A DNA stretch of 64,000 nt from CAIYYX01 sp035530135 (lineage in GTDB: Bacteria > Pseudomonadota > Gammaproteobacteria > Burkholderiales > Rhodocyclaceae), in NCBI GenBank assembly GCA_035530135.1, contig DATKVJ010000070.1, forward strand, positions 11,945 to 75,944. Direction: 5' to 3'. Positions 50,851 to 62,909 of this stretch are shown piece after piece. The translations under genes were made by a program, and so were the position numbers. Position 1 is the first letter of the stretch, and each line of letters starts with the position of its first letter. The notes under the pieces are model-generated. The model was given only the letters and a program-made list of their open reading frames with translations. It searched no databases and was not told the DNA's origin.

Positions 50851-50877
50851 GCCCCATGATTCTTATGGGGTTTTTTC
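50851..50877 (+). terminator. Rho-independent terminator of ssrA
   Basis: CCCCAT (50852-50857), a 7-nt loop and ATGGGG (50865-50870) are followed by TTTTTT (50871-50876). It lies 38 bp after the CCA end of tmRNA. Confidence 0.9.
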
Positions 50878-51153
50878 TTGCCCGCTTTCCGCCCCTGTTG
50901 GTCTCCAGTGGTCTGAAATAGCCCCCATTGGGGCACATTTTTGCCACATTTTTGCCACAGGATTTTGGTGCTCGTCTTGAGCGCCGAATCTGGGGTGGCC
51001 ATCCAGCCCCTCCAGCGCGGTTCTAGTCCGAGTCAGGACTATTCCGCGCCTGGGATCAATCCGGTTGCCTGTGACGCCGCCGGCGAAACTGAGGCGCAGC
51101 GAGAATGCTTCAAGGATGGAAAATAGAAAATTGCCGACAATTTTTACAGTCGC
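50878..51153 (-). other. Non-coding stretch after ssrA with possible integrase 3' relic
   Basis: No intact gene lies between the ssrA terminator and the PEP-CTERM gene. On the minus strand two overlapping frames encode KILWQKCGKNVPQWG and NPVAKMWQKCAPMGAIS, like the C-termini of tyrosine integrases that insert at tmRNA genes. Two near-perfect 11-bp tandem copies of GTGGCAAAAAT occur here (about 50935-50957). The ssrA 3' end is a common integration site, so this may be a scar. The evidence is weak. Confidence 0.3.
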
Positions 51154-51169
51154 CTTACGACGACGTAAG
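51154..51169. promoter_or_regulatory. Dyad upstream of the sigma-54 promoter (possible activator site)
   Basis: CTTACG (51154-51159) and CGTAAG (51164-51169) form a perfect 6-bp dyad with a 4-bp centre. It lies 33 bp upstream of the -24 element. An enhancer-binding protein of the PrsR type could bind here, but no consensus was available to compare. Confidence 0.35.
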
Positions 51170-51201
51170 AAGGTAAAGATAAGACATTGAAGCATAGATG
51201 A

Positions 51202-51217
51202 TGGTATGACTATTGCA
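51202..51217 (+). promoter_or_regulatory. Sigma-54 (RpoN) promoter of the PEP-CTERM gene
   Basis: TGGTATGACTATTGCA matches the sigma-54 consensus TGGYAYRNNNNTTGCW at every defined position, with GG (51203-51204) and GC (51215-51216) exactly 10 bp apart. Transcription would start about 12 bp downstream, giving a leader of about 60 nt before the start codon at 51291. Confidence 0.85.
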
Positions 51218-51290
51218 TTATTAAGGCCACGAGGCTCGACAAGGTCTTTTTACCAGCATCAACCGCTTGTTTTCCTGAAGGGAGATCATG

Positions 51291-51926
51291 ATGAATAAGG
51301 CATCGAAGCTACTGTCTTTCCTGATTATGGCCGGTTCAGTTCTGGCGTTTAATTGCGGCGTGGCTCAAGCGTATACATTGAGCTGGCACGACGCGCCGAT
51401 CATGGGTTCGAGTGTCGACTATAGCGTCCCCGGGCAGCTTACCGTGACCGTAGACGGAAATCCCGCATTGATTCCCGATTCCAACACACTCCCCAGCCAG
51501 AGTAACTTCAAGATCCACCCGACCGTGTGGGACGGCTCCCACTGGTATGACCCGAACGTCTACGCCTGGGCCGCAAGCTCGGTCAACGTGGACGTAAACT
51601 CCGACTACGCCTACAAGGGTACCTGGGCCTTTCTCGGCAACGGCCCGAATCCCGCGTACAGCTTCGACTTCCCGACAAACGTCTGGCTGGGCAGTTGGGG
51701 CTTCCCGATAGCAGAGCTCTATAGCAGCGTCGGACAGTTCTGGCTTGAAGACGCAGGAAACTGGCAGTACACGGAAACCTGGACGGGCACCGCGGGTGCC
51801 GACCTAGGCGCGGTGATAACAAGCACCCGGGACTTCACGGTGTCGGTGCCCGAACCGGCCTCGCTCACCCTTTTGGCGCTGGGACTCGCTGGACTCGGAT
51901 TCAGCCGGCGCAACAGGCGAGCCTAA
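51291..51926 (+). CDS. PEP-CTERM sorting-domain protein
   Basis: 211 aa exported protein. The signal peptide is about residues 1-28 (ending AQA). The mature part is rich in Trp, Tyr, Ser and Asn (WHDAPIMGSSVDYSVPG, DGSHWYDPNVYAWAAS), likely a beta-sandwich. The C-terminus has the full sorting signal: VPEPASLTLLALGLAGLGFS and a basic RRNRRA tail, recognised by an exosortase (EpsH/XrtA-type) encoded elsewhere. I prefer the second of two adjacent ATGs, 6 nt after GGGAG. The upstream sigma-54 promoter fits the known RpoN control of PEP-CTERM genes in floc- and biofilm-forming betaproteobacteria. Its own function is unknown. Confidence 0.92.
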   Translation: MNKASKLLSFLIMAGSVLAFNCGVAQAYTLSWHDAPIMGSSVDYSVPGQLTVTVDGNPALIPDSNTLPSQSNFKIHPTVWDGSHWYDPNVYAWAASSVNVDVNSDYAYKGTWAFLGNGPNPAYSFDFPTNVWLGSWGFPIAELYSSVGQFWLEDAGNWQYTETWTGTAGADLGAVITSTRDFTVSVPEPASLTLLALGLAGLGFSRRNRRA

Positions 51927-51951
51927 ACATACGCGGCATCGCGCACGACAG

Positions 51952-51973
51952 ACCCCGCTCCGGCGGGGTTTTC
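51952..51973 (+). terminator. Rho-independent terminator of the PEP-CTERM gene
   Basis: CCCCGC (51953-51958), loop TCCG and GCGGGG (51963-51968) are followed by TTTT. It lies 27 bp after the stop codon and also separates the gene from the convergent purL. Confidence 0.88.
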
Positions 51974-52042
51974 CTTTCAGTGCCGGCAAAACGAGCTGGG
52001 GAAATGTCAGCTCGGCGAGTCCCTGGTACCGCGGAGCAGGCA

Positions 52043-55951
<3,909 letters not shown>

Positions 55952-56066
55952 GATGGCGGAGGATCGAAGCGGATCGTAAAGCGCGAATTATACCCGGCCC
56001 ACCTTGATTCCCGGCCGAACGCCCACACCTTGGCCGCATCCCGAATCAGCCATCAGGAAGGAAACC

Positions 56067-56930
56067 ATGTCAGCCCACGCCATTGACGCCAGCACCGCCG
56101 ACTTCCAGCAGACGGTCCTCGATGCCTCGCATCGGGCCCCCGTCGTCGTGGACTTCTGGGCGCCCTGGTGCGGTCCCTGCAAAGCCCTGGGGCCGGTGCT
56201 GGAGAAGCTGGCGGAAGAATACGGCGGCCGCTTCGTCCTCGCCAAGGTCAATTCCGACGAGAACCCGGAGCTCTCGGCGCGCTACGGCGTGCGCGGCATC
56301 CCCAACGTCAAGGCCTTCGTCAATGGCGAGATGGTCGACGAATTCACCGGCGCCCTGCCCGAGTCCGGCGTGCGCGAATTTCTCGACGCCCTGATCCCCT
56401 CCCCGGCCGATCCGCTGCGCTGGGAAGCGGCGGCCGCGATCGCGCGCGGCGAACACCAGGCGGCGCGGCAACTGCTGGAACGCGCGATCGGCCTGGACCC
56501 GAGAAACGAGTCCGCGCTGCTCGACATCGCCGAACTCGATCTGACGATCGGCGTGCTCGACGAAGCCAGGCAGATCGTCGAGGGCATCGCCGAAAAGTCC
56601 AAGGACCCGGCCCGCATCGCGGCGCTGCGCGCGCGGATCGCGCTCGCCGCCGCCAGCGAGGGCCTGGACGCCGCGGCGCTGGCGGCACAGGTGGCGAAGG
56701 ATCCGGCGAATCTGGAAGCGCGCCTGAAGCTCGCCAACGCGCAGGCAGCCAACGGCGACTACCGCGCCGCGCTGGAGAACCTGCTGGAGATCGTGCGCCG
56801 CGACCGCAAGTACCAGGACGAGGTCGGCCGCAAGACCATGCTGACGCTGTTCGCCATGCTCGGCGCCAAGCCCGAGCACGACGACCTGGTGCGCGAGTTC
56901 CGCCTCGCCCTGGGGCGCACGCTCAACTGA
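56067..56930 (+). CDS. Thioredoxin-TPR protein, CnoX/YbbN-like co-chaperone
   Basis: 287 aa. The N-terminal thioredoxin domain (about 1-112) has an intact redox motif FWAPWCGPCKALGP. The C-terminal half (about 115-287) is helical TPR-like (ARGEHQAARQLLERAIGLDP, LKLANAQAANGDYRAALENL). This is the architecture of YbbN/CnoX, which protects proteins from oxidation and hands them to GroEL or DnaK. E. coli CnoX has SQHC instead of CGPC, so this version should also have reductase activity. The RBS GGAAGG is upstream. The next gene follows by 13 bp. Confidence 0.9.
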   Translation: MSAHAIDASTADFQQTVLDASHRAPVVVDFWAPWCGPCKALGPVLEKLAEEYGGRFVLAKVNSDENPELSARYGVRGIPNVKAFVNGEMVDEFTGALPESGVREFLDALIPSPADPLRWEAAAAIARGEHQAARQLLERAIGLDPRNESALLDIAELDLTIGVLDEARQIVEGIAEKSKDPARIAALRARIALAAASEGLDAAALAAQVAKDPANLEARLKLANAQAANGDYRAALENLLEIVRRDRKYQDEVGRKTMLTLFAMLGAKPEHDDLVREFRLALGRTLN

Positions 56931-56943
56931 GGCAACCTGGGCG

Positions 56944-57447
56944 ATGGGCGAGCCCGTGAAGACGCTGCTCATCGTCTATCACTCGACGACCGGCGGCACC
57001 CTCCAGATGGCGCAGGCCGCGGCCGCCGGCGCCGCCGCCGAGACCGCGCTGGCGGTAAAGCTGCTCGCAGCGCCCGACGCGGCTGCGGGCGACCTGCTGG
57101 CGGCCGACGGCTATCTGTTCGCGACGCCGGAAAACCTCGCCGCCATCTCCGGCCTGATGAAGGACTTCTTCGACCGGACCTACTACCCGGCATTGGAACG
57201 AGTCAACGGCCGACCTTACGCCGTCATGATCTGCGCCGGCAGCGACGGCCATAACGCCGCCCGGCAGATCGAGCGGATCGCCACCGGCTGGCGCCTCACG
57301 CCGATAGCGCCCGCCCTGATCGTCTGCACCCACGCGCAAACGCCGGAAGAGATCCTGCGCACTAAGCAGATCGGTCCGGCCGACCTCGAATCGTGCCGGT
57401 CCCTCGGCGCCACCTTGGCGGCGGGTCTGGCCTTGGGCATCTTCTGA
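56944..57447 (+). CDS. Flavodoxin-like / NADPH-dependent FMN reductase family protein
   Basis: 167 aa with a flavodoxin fold. The phosphate-binding loop VYHSTTGGTLQMAQA (about 11-25) and the flavin-flanking segment LFATPENLAAISGLMKDFFD (about 59-78) are those of small NAD(P)H-dependent flavoproteins. The C-terminal TLAAGLALGIF matches the usual end of the family, so the gene seems intact although the IS3 remnant begins at its stop codon. It follows the thioredoxin-TPR gene and probably shares its transcript. The electron partner is unknown. Confidence 0.82.
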   Translation: MGEPVKTLLIVYHSTTGGTLQMAQAAAAGAAAETALAVKLLAAPDAAAGDLLAADGYLFATPENLAAISGLMKDFFDRTYYPALERVNGRPYAVMICAGSDGHNAARQIERIATGWRLTPIAPALIVCTHAQTPEEILRTKQIGPADLESCRSLGATLAAGLALGIF

Positions 57448-58241
57448 AATAGAGGTGGCAGGGGTCTTCCCGTCAAGCGTCGAGTGCGGCCGGCGCCGGT
57501 TATAGAAATCGAAGTAGCGGGTCAATGCCTGCCGGGCTAGGGAAACGGTGACGTAGCCATGGAGGTAAATTTCTTCGTACTTGACCGTCTTCCAAAGCCG
57601 CTCGACGAAGACGTTGTCCCGCCAGCAGCCCTTGCCATCCATGCTGACTTGGACGCCATGCTGCTGGAGCAGGCCGATGAAGGCCGAACAGGTGAACTGG
57701 CTGCCTTGGTCCGTGTTCATGATTTCTGGGGCACCAGGTTTCAGGATCGCTTCTTCCAGCGCATCGACGCAGGCATCTGGCGTCAGACTGTTGGATAGAC
57801 GCCAAATCAGCACACGGCGGGTCGCCCAGTCGAGCACGGCAGTCAGATAAACGAAGCCGCGGCTCATCGGAACGTACGTTGTGGCCATCGCCCAGACCTG
57901 ATTCGGCCGGTCGATGGTGAGGCTGCGCAGCAGGTAGGGGTAGATTCGATGTGCCGCGTTGCGTCGGCTGGTGTTCGACTTCCGATAAATCGCCTCGATG
58001 CCCATCTTCTTCATCAGCGTGCCGACGTGTTTTCGGCCGACCTCAATGCCTTCCAGCTTGAGCATGTCGCGTAGCATGCGGGCGCCAGCGAAGGGACGCT
58101 CCAGGTGTAGTTCATCGATTCGTCGCATCAGTCGAAGGTCGCCTTCTGGCGTTGGTTGCGGCAGGTAATAGACCGACGAGCGTGAGATGTCGAGAGCTGG
58201 ACTTGTCTTACAACCGGCAGATCGTGCGTACTGTCGATCAT
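57448..58241 (-). pseudogene. IS3-family transposase OrfB, inactivated
   Basis: The original start is probably ATG 58241 (MIDSTHDLPVVRQVQL), overlapping the orfA stop. A single-base deletion just before DISRSSVYY shifts the frame. The rest reads in another frame: ELHLERPFAGARMLRDMLKL, PNQVWAMATTYVPMSRGFVY, MNTDQGSQFT and DNVFVERLWKTVKYEE. The first catalytic Asp of the DDE triad (normally WAMDTTY) is Ala here, while the second Asp and the Glu remain. The frame runs without a stop past the element into the antisense of the flavoprotein gene, so the natural C-terminus is also lost. IS3 group, clearly defective. Confidence 0.88.
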
Positions 58242-58540
58242 CGCTTTGCGCTCGCATCGCCGATGCGACCGAGCGCGCCGGCCAAAAAATCAATCTCCAG
58301 CGCCTGCTGACCAATTTTTGCGTGCAAGTCCTTGAGGTTCGGGCTGGCCGCCTGTTTGTCGGCAGCGGTCGCGAAGACGCCCGAAGCATTCTCCAGTAAC
58401 TGCGTCTTCCATTGTGTGATCTGGTTCGGATGAACGTCAAACTTCTTCGCTAATTCGACCAGCGTCTGGTCGCCCTTGAGGGCGGCAATCGCCACCTTGG
58501 CCTTGAAGGCGGCTGTGTGGTTACGGCGAGGTCTTCTCAT
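58238..58540 (-). CDS. IS3-family transposase OrfA
   Basis: 100 aa from MRRPRRNHTAAFKAKVAIAA; an ATG five codons upstream is also possible. It carries the IS3 OrfA helix-turn-helix (LVELAKKFDVHPNQITQWKTQLL) and the leucine-zipper-like tail LKDLHAKIGQQALEIDFLAG. A T6G slippery run (TTTTTTG) near its end fits programmed -1 frameshifting to OrfB. The frame is intact, but the element is inactive because OrfB is broken. Confidence 0.88.
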   Translation of the reverse strand: MRRPRRNHTAAFKAKVAIAALKGDQTLVELAKKFDVHPNQITQWKTQLLENASGVFATAADKQAASPNLKDLHAKIGQQALEIDFLAGALGRIGDASAKR

Positions 58541-58648
58541 GCACTGCCGCTTCATCAGGCCGATGCGGCCCCCCTTGGCAGCCTCTCATATAGATTAGTT
58601 TTAGTAATCCAATTAATTAGTACATATGCATTTATTAATATTGACGAT

Positions 58649-58689
58649 TTGATATATGTCAACTTTTGATGGTGCAGCGCAGCTAACAT
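58649..58689 (+). promoter_or_regulatory. FNR/CRP-type box and -10 of the octaheme cytochrome operon
   Basis: TTGAT-ATAT-GTCAA (58649-58662) matches the FNR consensus TTGATNNNNATCAA at 9 of 10 positions. A -10-like TAACAT is at 58684-58689, so transcription would start near 58696 with the box centred about 41 bp upstream. That is the exact geometry of class II FNR-activated promoters. The surrounding 58590-58690 is AT-rich and otherwise without genes. Confidence 0.7.
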
Positions 58690-58759
58690 TGCTCACATCA
58701 ACCTTACGCAACTGCGGACCGCGGCTGCGATCGCTGATTCCTCACAAAGGGAGATGGCA

Positions 58760-60361
58760 ATGATTCTGGGTAAATTGATGGCTGCCGCAACGGCAGCCTT
58801 CTTGTGCGTCGCAGCAACACCGGGTGTCGCAGTGGAGGCGCCGGTGAAGTTGCTGAAATCCACCGCCGATCACAGCAAGTTCAAGGCGCTCGATCGGGTA
58901 TTCGATTCCGGCCCTGAGGTTACCAAGGCGTGCCTGAGTTGCCATACCGAGGCCGCCAAGCAGGTCCAGCAGACACAGCACTGGAAGTGGGAATATCTCA
59001 ATCCCGAGACTAAGCAGCGCCTGGGCAAGAAGAACGTCATCAACAATTTCTGCACCTCGGTGGAGTCCAACTACGCCTCTTGCGCCAGTTGCCACGTCGG
59101 ATACGGCATGCGCGATGACAAGTACGACTTCACGGTCGAGGAGAACGTCGACTGCCTGGTCTGCCATGATGCGACCGGAAAGTACAAGAAGCCCGGTGGC
59201 TTCGCCGGCCTGCCGGTCACCAAGGACACCGAGTTCCCGCCCGGCTCGGGAAAGATCGTCAAGGGCATAAACCTCAAGGAAATCGCCCAGAAGGTCGGGC
59301 AGACCAAGCGCACCACCTGCGGCGCCTGCCACTTCTACGGCGGCGGTGGCGACGGCGTCAAGCACGGCGATCTCGACAGTTCTCTGGAAGCGCCCGGCAA
59401 GGACCTCGACGTGCACATGGACGTCAAGGGCAACAACTTCAGTTGCGCCACCTGCCACAAGACCGAAGGACACCAGGTGCCGGGCAGCCGCTACGCCCCC
59501 ACCGCGATGGACAAGGCGCCGGCGCACATCCGCGGCGAGGCGGACAAGACCAATCCGGCTACCTGCCAGGCCTGCCACGGCCAGGCGCCGCACAAGGTCG
59601 CCAAGCTGAACGATCACACCGCCAAAATCGCCTGCCAGACCTGCCACATTCCCGCCTTCGCCCGCGGCGGCAACCCGACCAAGATGTCCTGGGACTGGTC
59701 CACCGCCGGCAAGTTGGGCCCCGACGGCAAGTTCATGACCATCAAGGACGACGACGGCTACGACACCTATATGACCATCAAGGGTAACTTCAAATGGGCC
59801 GAGAACGTTAAACCCGAATACATCTGGTTCAACGGCACCGTGAAGTACACGTTGATCGGCGACAAGATCGAGAAGGGCGACAAGCCGACGCAGATCAACC
59901 ATTTTGAAGGCTCTGCCTCCGACGGCAAGTCGATGATCTGGCCGATCAAGCTGTTCCGCGGCAAGCAGCAATACGACCCGGTGAACAAGACGCTGGTCGT
60001 CACCCACCTTGCGGGCAATGACGACACCGCCTTCTGGAAGAACCTGAATTGGGGAAAGGCCGTGACTGCCGGCATGGCGGCAGCGAATCGCAAGTTCTCC
60101 GGCAAGGTCGACTTCATCGAGACAGAGAGCATGTGGCCGATCACCCATATGGTGGCGCCGAAGGAAAAAGCCGTCGCCTGCGCCGAATGCCACGCCAGCG
60201 GCGGCCGTCTCGAGAAGATCGACGGCATCTACATCCCGGGCCGCGGACGCGACCACACCTCATGGCTGGACATGGGCGCCTGGGCGATCGCCGCGCTGGC
60301 ACTGCTCGCCGTCCTCGGCCATGGTCTCGGCCGCTTCATCGCTCACAAGCGCAACCGCTAA
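58760..60361 (+). CDS. Octaheme c-type cytochrome, tetrathionate reductase (OTR) family, membrane-anchored
   Basis: 533 aa. The start at 58760 has AGGGAG 6 nt upstream; the ATG two codons earlier abuts it. A signal peptide (about 1-25) is followed by eight CxxCH haem sites at residues 58, 108, 132, 187, 229, 269, 292 and 474, one C-terminal membrane helix (about 507-526) and a basic tail. The spacing and length match the octaheme tetrathionate reductase family, related to hydroxylamine oxidoreductase and nitrite reductases. Family members reduce tetrathionate, nitrite or hydroxylamine in vitro; the true substrate here is open. It should sit on the outer face of the inner membrane beside the cytochrome b encoded next. 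Confidence 0.9.
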   Translation: MILGKLMAAATAAFLCVAATPGVAVEAPVKLLKSTADHSKFKALDRVFDSGPEVTKACLSCHTEAAKQVQQTQHWKWEYLNPETKQRLGKKNVINNFCTSVESNYASCASCHVGYGMRDDKYDFTVEENVDCLVCHDATGKYKKPGGFAGLPVTKDTEFPPGSGKIVKGINLKEIAQKVGQTKRTTCGACHFYGGGGDGVKHGDLDSSLEAPGKDLDVHMDVKGNNFSCATCHKTEGHQVPGSRYAPTAMDKAPAHIRGEADKTNPATCQACHGQAPHKVAKLNDHTAKIACQTCHIPAFARGGNPTKMSWDWSTAGKLGPDGKFMTIKDDDGYDTYMTIKGNFKWAENVKPEYIWFNGTVKYTLIGDKIEKGDKPTQINHFEGSASDGKSMIWPIKLFRGKQQYDPVNKTLVVTHLAGNDDTAFWKNLNWGKAVTAGMAAANRKFSGKVDFIETESMWPITHMVAPKEKAVACAECHASGGRLEKIDGIYIPGRGRDHTSWLDMGAWAIAALALLAVLGHGLGRFIAHKRNR

Positions 60362-60375
60362 CAGGGAGAACCCTC

Positions 60376-61002
60376 ATGTCACGCACCTATATCTTCAAGC
60401 GCTTCGAGCGGTTCTGGCACTGGTCCCAGGCAGCGCTGATCATCCTCATGCTACTCACCGGCTTCGAGGTTCATGGCAGCTATAAAGTATTCGGCTGGCG
60501 ACAGGCCGGCTCCCTGCATACCACGGCGGCGTGGGCGCTGATTGTGCTGTGGGCCTTCGCCATCTTCTGGCACTTCACCACGGGTGAGTGGAAACAATAC
60601 ATCCCCACCAGCGAGAAGATCGTGGCGGTGATGCGCTACTACGCCTTCGGCATCTTCGATGCCAACGCCCACCATCCCTTCCGCACCACCCAGCTCTCAA
60701 AGCATAACCCGCTACAACGGCTTGCCTATCTCTTCGTCAAGCTATTCATCAGTCCCCTGATCTGGATCAGTGGCCTGCTCTATCTCTACTACCCAGAACT
60801 GGTCAAGAACAGCGCGCTGGCCGGGGTGAAACTCGGCCCCATCGCCCTGGCGCATACGCTGGCGGCCTTCCTGATGCTGATCTTTCTCATCATCCATGTC
60901 TACTTCGCCACCACCGGCCACACGCCGCTGGCTCACATCAAAGCCATGATTACCGGCTGGGAGGATCTCGAGGACGACGCCTTGCCGGTCAAGCGCACAT
61001 GA
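60376..61002 (+). CDS. Cytochrome b561/Ni-Fe-hydrogenase-type membrane cytochrome b
   Basis: 208 aa with four main membrane helices (about 17-34, 48-68, 115-138, 155-177). Likely haem ligands are His15 in RFWHWSQ, His48, His66, His160 and His174 (AHTLAAF and IIHVYFA), as in dihaem quinol-oxidising cytochromes b of hydrogenases and thiosulfate reductases. It begins 15 bp after the octaheme gene, with RBS GGGAG. It would pass electrons from the quinone pool to the octaheme cytochrome, or the reverse. Confidence 0.9.
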   Translation: MSRTYIFKRFERFWHWSQAALIILMLLTGFEVHGSYKVFGWRQAGSLHTTAAWALIVLWAFAIFWHFTTGEWKQYIPTSEKIVAVMRYYAFGIFDANAHHPFRTTQLSKHNPLQRLAYLFVKLFISPLIWISGLLYLYYPELVKNSALAGVKLGPIALAHTLAAFLMLIFLIIHVYFATTGHTPLAHIKAMITGWEDLEDDALPVKRT

Positions 61003-61047
61003 AGTCGGCAAGCGGGTTTGCACATTCGCAATATCTGGGGGAATTTC

Positions 61048-62826
61048 ATGAACAAGACGTTTAGGAAGAAGTTGCTCGTCGCCGTCCTGGCGGGGGCAAT
61101 GCTGCCCTCGGCAGCCAGCGCCGCCGATGCCGACTTGATGAACAAGATCGAGTCGCTGTCCCGCGAGATTGAGGCCTTGAAAAACCAGGTCAAGGCCAAC
61201 GAGGAGAAGGCCGTCAAGACTGAGGAACAGGTCAAGGCCGTGGCCGCCAAGTCCGGTACAGGCGCGCTCGACGATCTAAAAAGCCAGGTCAAGAAACTCG
61301 AAGACAAGTCTCTGAGCAAGTGGCTGACGGTGGGCGGCGACTATCGTTTCCGCTACGATTACATGAAGGGCCAGAGCAAGACTTTCACCGACGTCAACGC
61401 CACCTTCAGCAATGCGCAGAATGCGCTGCAGGCCAGTTTCTTCGCCAATCCGTCAGCGGCCACCGGTGGCATGCTGAGCGGCCTGATGAGCTTCTCCCAG
61501 GCCATGAAGGGCGTAACCAACTACGATCAGGCGCGCGCCTTTCTCGCCAACCCGATGAACGCCAGCATGATCCGGGGCATCGGGACCTTCGCCGCGACGG
61601 TGCCCGCCTACAAGCCGGAGAACACCAGCCTCTACACCAACCGCTTCGGGCTAGACATCGGCGCCAAGGCGACCCAGGACGTCAGCGTCAATGCCCGTCT
61701 GGTGATGTACAAGGTGTTCGGCGCCCAAGACGACAACGCCATCGCCAACGCCGGCGCCGCACCCTACTTCGCCGACCGCGTCGGCGTCTTCGATGGCACG
61801 CTAAGCCACGTGCCTTCAAGCAGCTATCTCAACGTCGACCGTGTCTATGCCACTTGGAGCAACATCGCCGACAAGGAAATCTGGTTGTCGGTCGGACGCC
61901 GCCCATCCACCAACGGTGCGCCGAGCAATCTGCGCCTCAACAATCCGCGTCCCGGCAACGGTGGCACACCTTCCTTGCTGGTCGATTACGCCTTCGACGG
62001 CATGACTGTCGGCTACGCCCCGGACATCGATGGGCTGCCCGGCGCCTACGCCAAGCTGTGCTACGGCCGCGGCTTCGAGAGCGGCTTCCGCAATACGCCG
62101 GCGAATTCGCTCTCCGATACCGACATGCTCGGCATCGCCGTGATTCCCATCGACACCGACCCGCTGCGCGTCTGGCTGCAATGGAACCGTGGCTTCAGCA
62201 TCTTCGATGCGCCGGCGATGAGCAACACCTACTTCGGCAACACCTCACCAAAAACCAACCTCGGCGACATCGACTGGTGGGGTGCCGGTTTCATGAGCAC
62301 CTTCAAGAAAGTTGGCCCCGGCGACCTGCAAGTATTCGCCGACGCGGGACTGAGCATCACCCATCCGAACAACAACGTCTCGGCTCAATTCGGCTTCCAA
62401 GGACTGATGACAGGCGCATTTTTCGCCCCCGAGGCGCCGACCAGCAAGCGCGGCACGGCGATTGCCCTCGGCATGCGCTACGACCTGCCTTCGAAAACAA
62501 AACTCGGCGTCGAGTACAACCATGGATCGAGGGACTGGATCACCTTCGCACCCGCTGCCGATGACATGTGGACGGCCAAAGTCGGCACGCGCGGCGACGT
62601 CTATGAGGCCTACCTGATCCAGGAACTGGATCGCAAACCGATCTCCTCCTACTTCAGCCGGACCTTCTTCCGCCTCGGGGTCCAGCGTTACAACTTCAAA
62701 TACACCGGCAGCAACAACTGGGTCGGCGCGCCGGTGAAGATCTCCGACGTCAATGGCCAGATGATGACGACCACGCCGCTGGAAAACGCAACCAACATTT
62801 ATGCAACCTTCGAGGTCAAGTTCTGA
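61048..62826 (+). CDS. DUF3373-like outer-membrane beta-barrel protein
   Basis: 592 aa. A signal peptide (about 1-25, ending ASA) is followed by a coiled coil (about 30-90; LMNKIESLSREIEALKNQVK) and a large barrel region (about 95-592). The barrel has alternating strands such as LTVGGDYRFRYDYMKG, LDIGAKATQDVSVNARLVMY and KLGVEYNHGSRDWITFAP, and ends in Phe (YATFEVKF). The N-terminal coiled coil may reach into the periplasm. Proteins of this type accompany octaheme cytochromes in several anaerobes. It could be a substrate porin or the outer-membrane part of an electron conduit. Confidence 0.82.
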   Translation: MNKTFRKKLLVAVLAGAMLPSAASAADADLMNKIESLSREIEALKNQVKANEEKAVKTEEQVKAVAAKSGTGALDDLKSQVKKLEDKSLSKWLTVGGDYRFRYDYMKGQSKTFTDVNATFSNAQNALQASFFANPSAATGGMLSGLMSFSQAMKGVTNYDQARAFLANPMNASMIRGIGTFAATVPAYKPENTSLYTNRFGLDIGAKATQDVSVNARLVMYKVFGAQDDNAIANAGAAPYFADRVGVFDGTLSHVPSSSYLNVDRVYATWSNIADKEIWLSVGRRPSTNGAPSNLRLNNPRPGNGGTPSLLVDYAFDGMTVGYAPDIDGLPGAYAKLCYGRGFESGFRNTPANSLSDTDMLGIAVIPIDTDPLRVWLQWNRGFSIFDAPAMSNTYFGNTSPKTNLGDIDWWGAGFMSTFKKVGPGDLQVFADAGLSITHPNNNVSAQFGFQGLMTGAFFAPEAPTSKRGTAIALGMRYDLPSKTKLGVEYNHGSRDWITFAPAADDMWTAKVGTRGDVYEAYLIQELDRKPISSYFSRTFFRLGVQRYNFKYTGSNNWVGAPVKISDVNGQMMTTTPLENATNIYATFEVKF

Positions 62827-62909
62827 TTTGACATCCTGGCGAGCGGAATTCATCCCGCTCGCCCTGCACTTTCCTTCTGGACACCGTAGAAGTATTGGTA
62901 TTTTCGAAA

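Larger units (their letters stand above)
57445..58588 (-). mobile_element. Decayed IS3-family insertion sequence
   Basis: About 1.14 kb. The ends can be drawn at TGAAATAGAGGTGGCAGGGG (left, on the plus strand) and TGAGAGGCTGCCAAGGGG (right, read on the minus strand). These are imperfect inverted repeats that both begin with TGA, as in IS3 elements. No clear target duplication is visible. It encodes OrfA and OrfB on the minus strand, but OrfB is frameshifted and has lost a catalytic Asp, so the element is inactive. It separates the flavoprotein gene from the octaheme cytochrome promoter. Confidence 0.8.

Noticed and set aside
50736..51002. Minus-strand frame across the tmRNA encoding a WWRRRESNPRP-type peptide
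   Set aside because: This is a common spurious translation of the antisense of RNA genes; the tmRNA ends and tag are unmistakable.
56923..57447. Continuation of the transposase frame through the flavoprotein gene
   Set aside because: Read-through without a stop in antisense; transposase homology ends at the element boundary near 57470.
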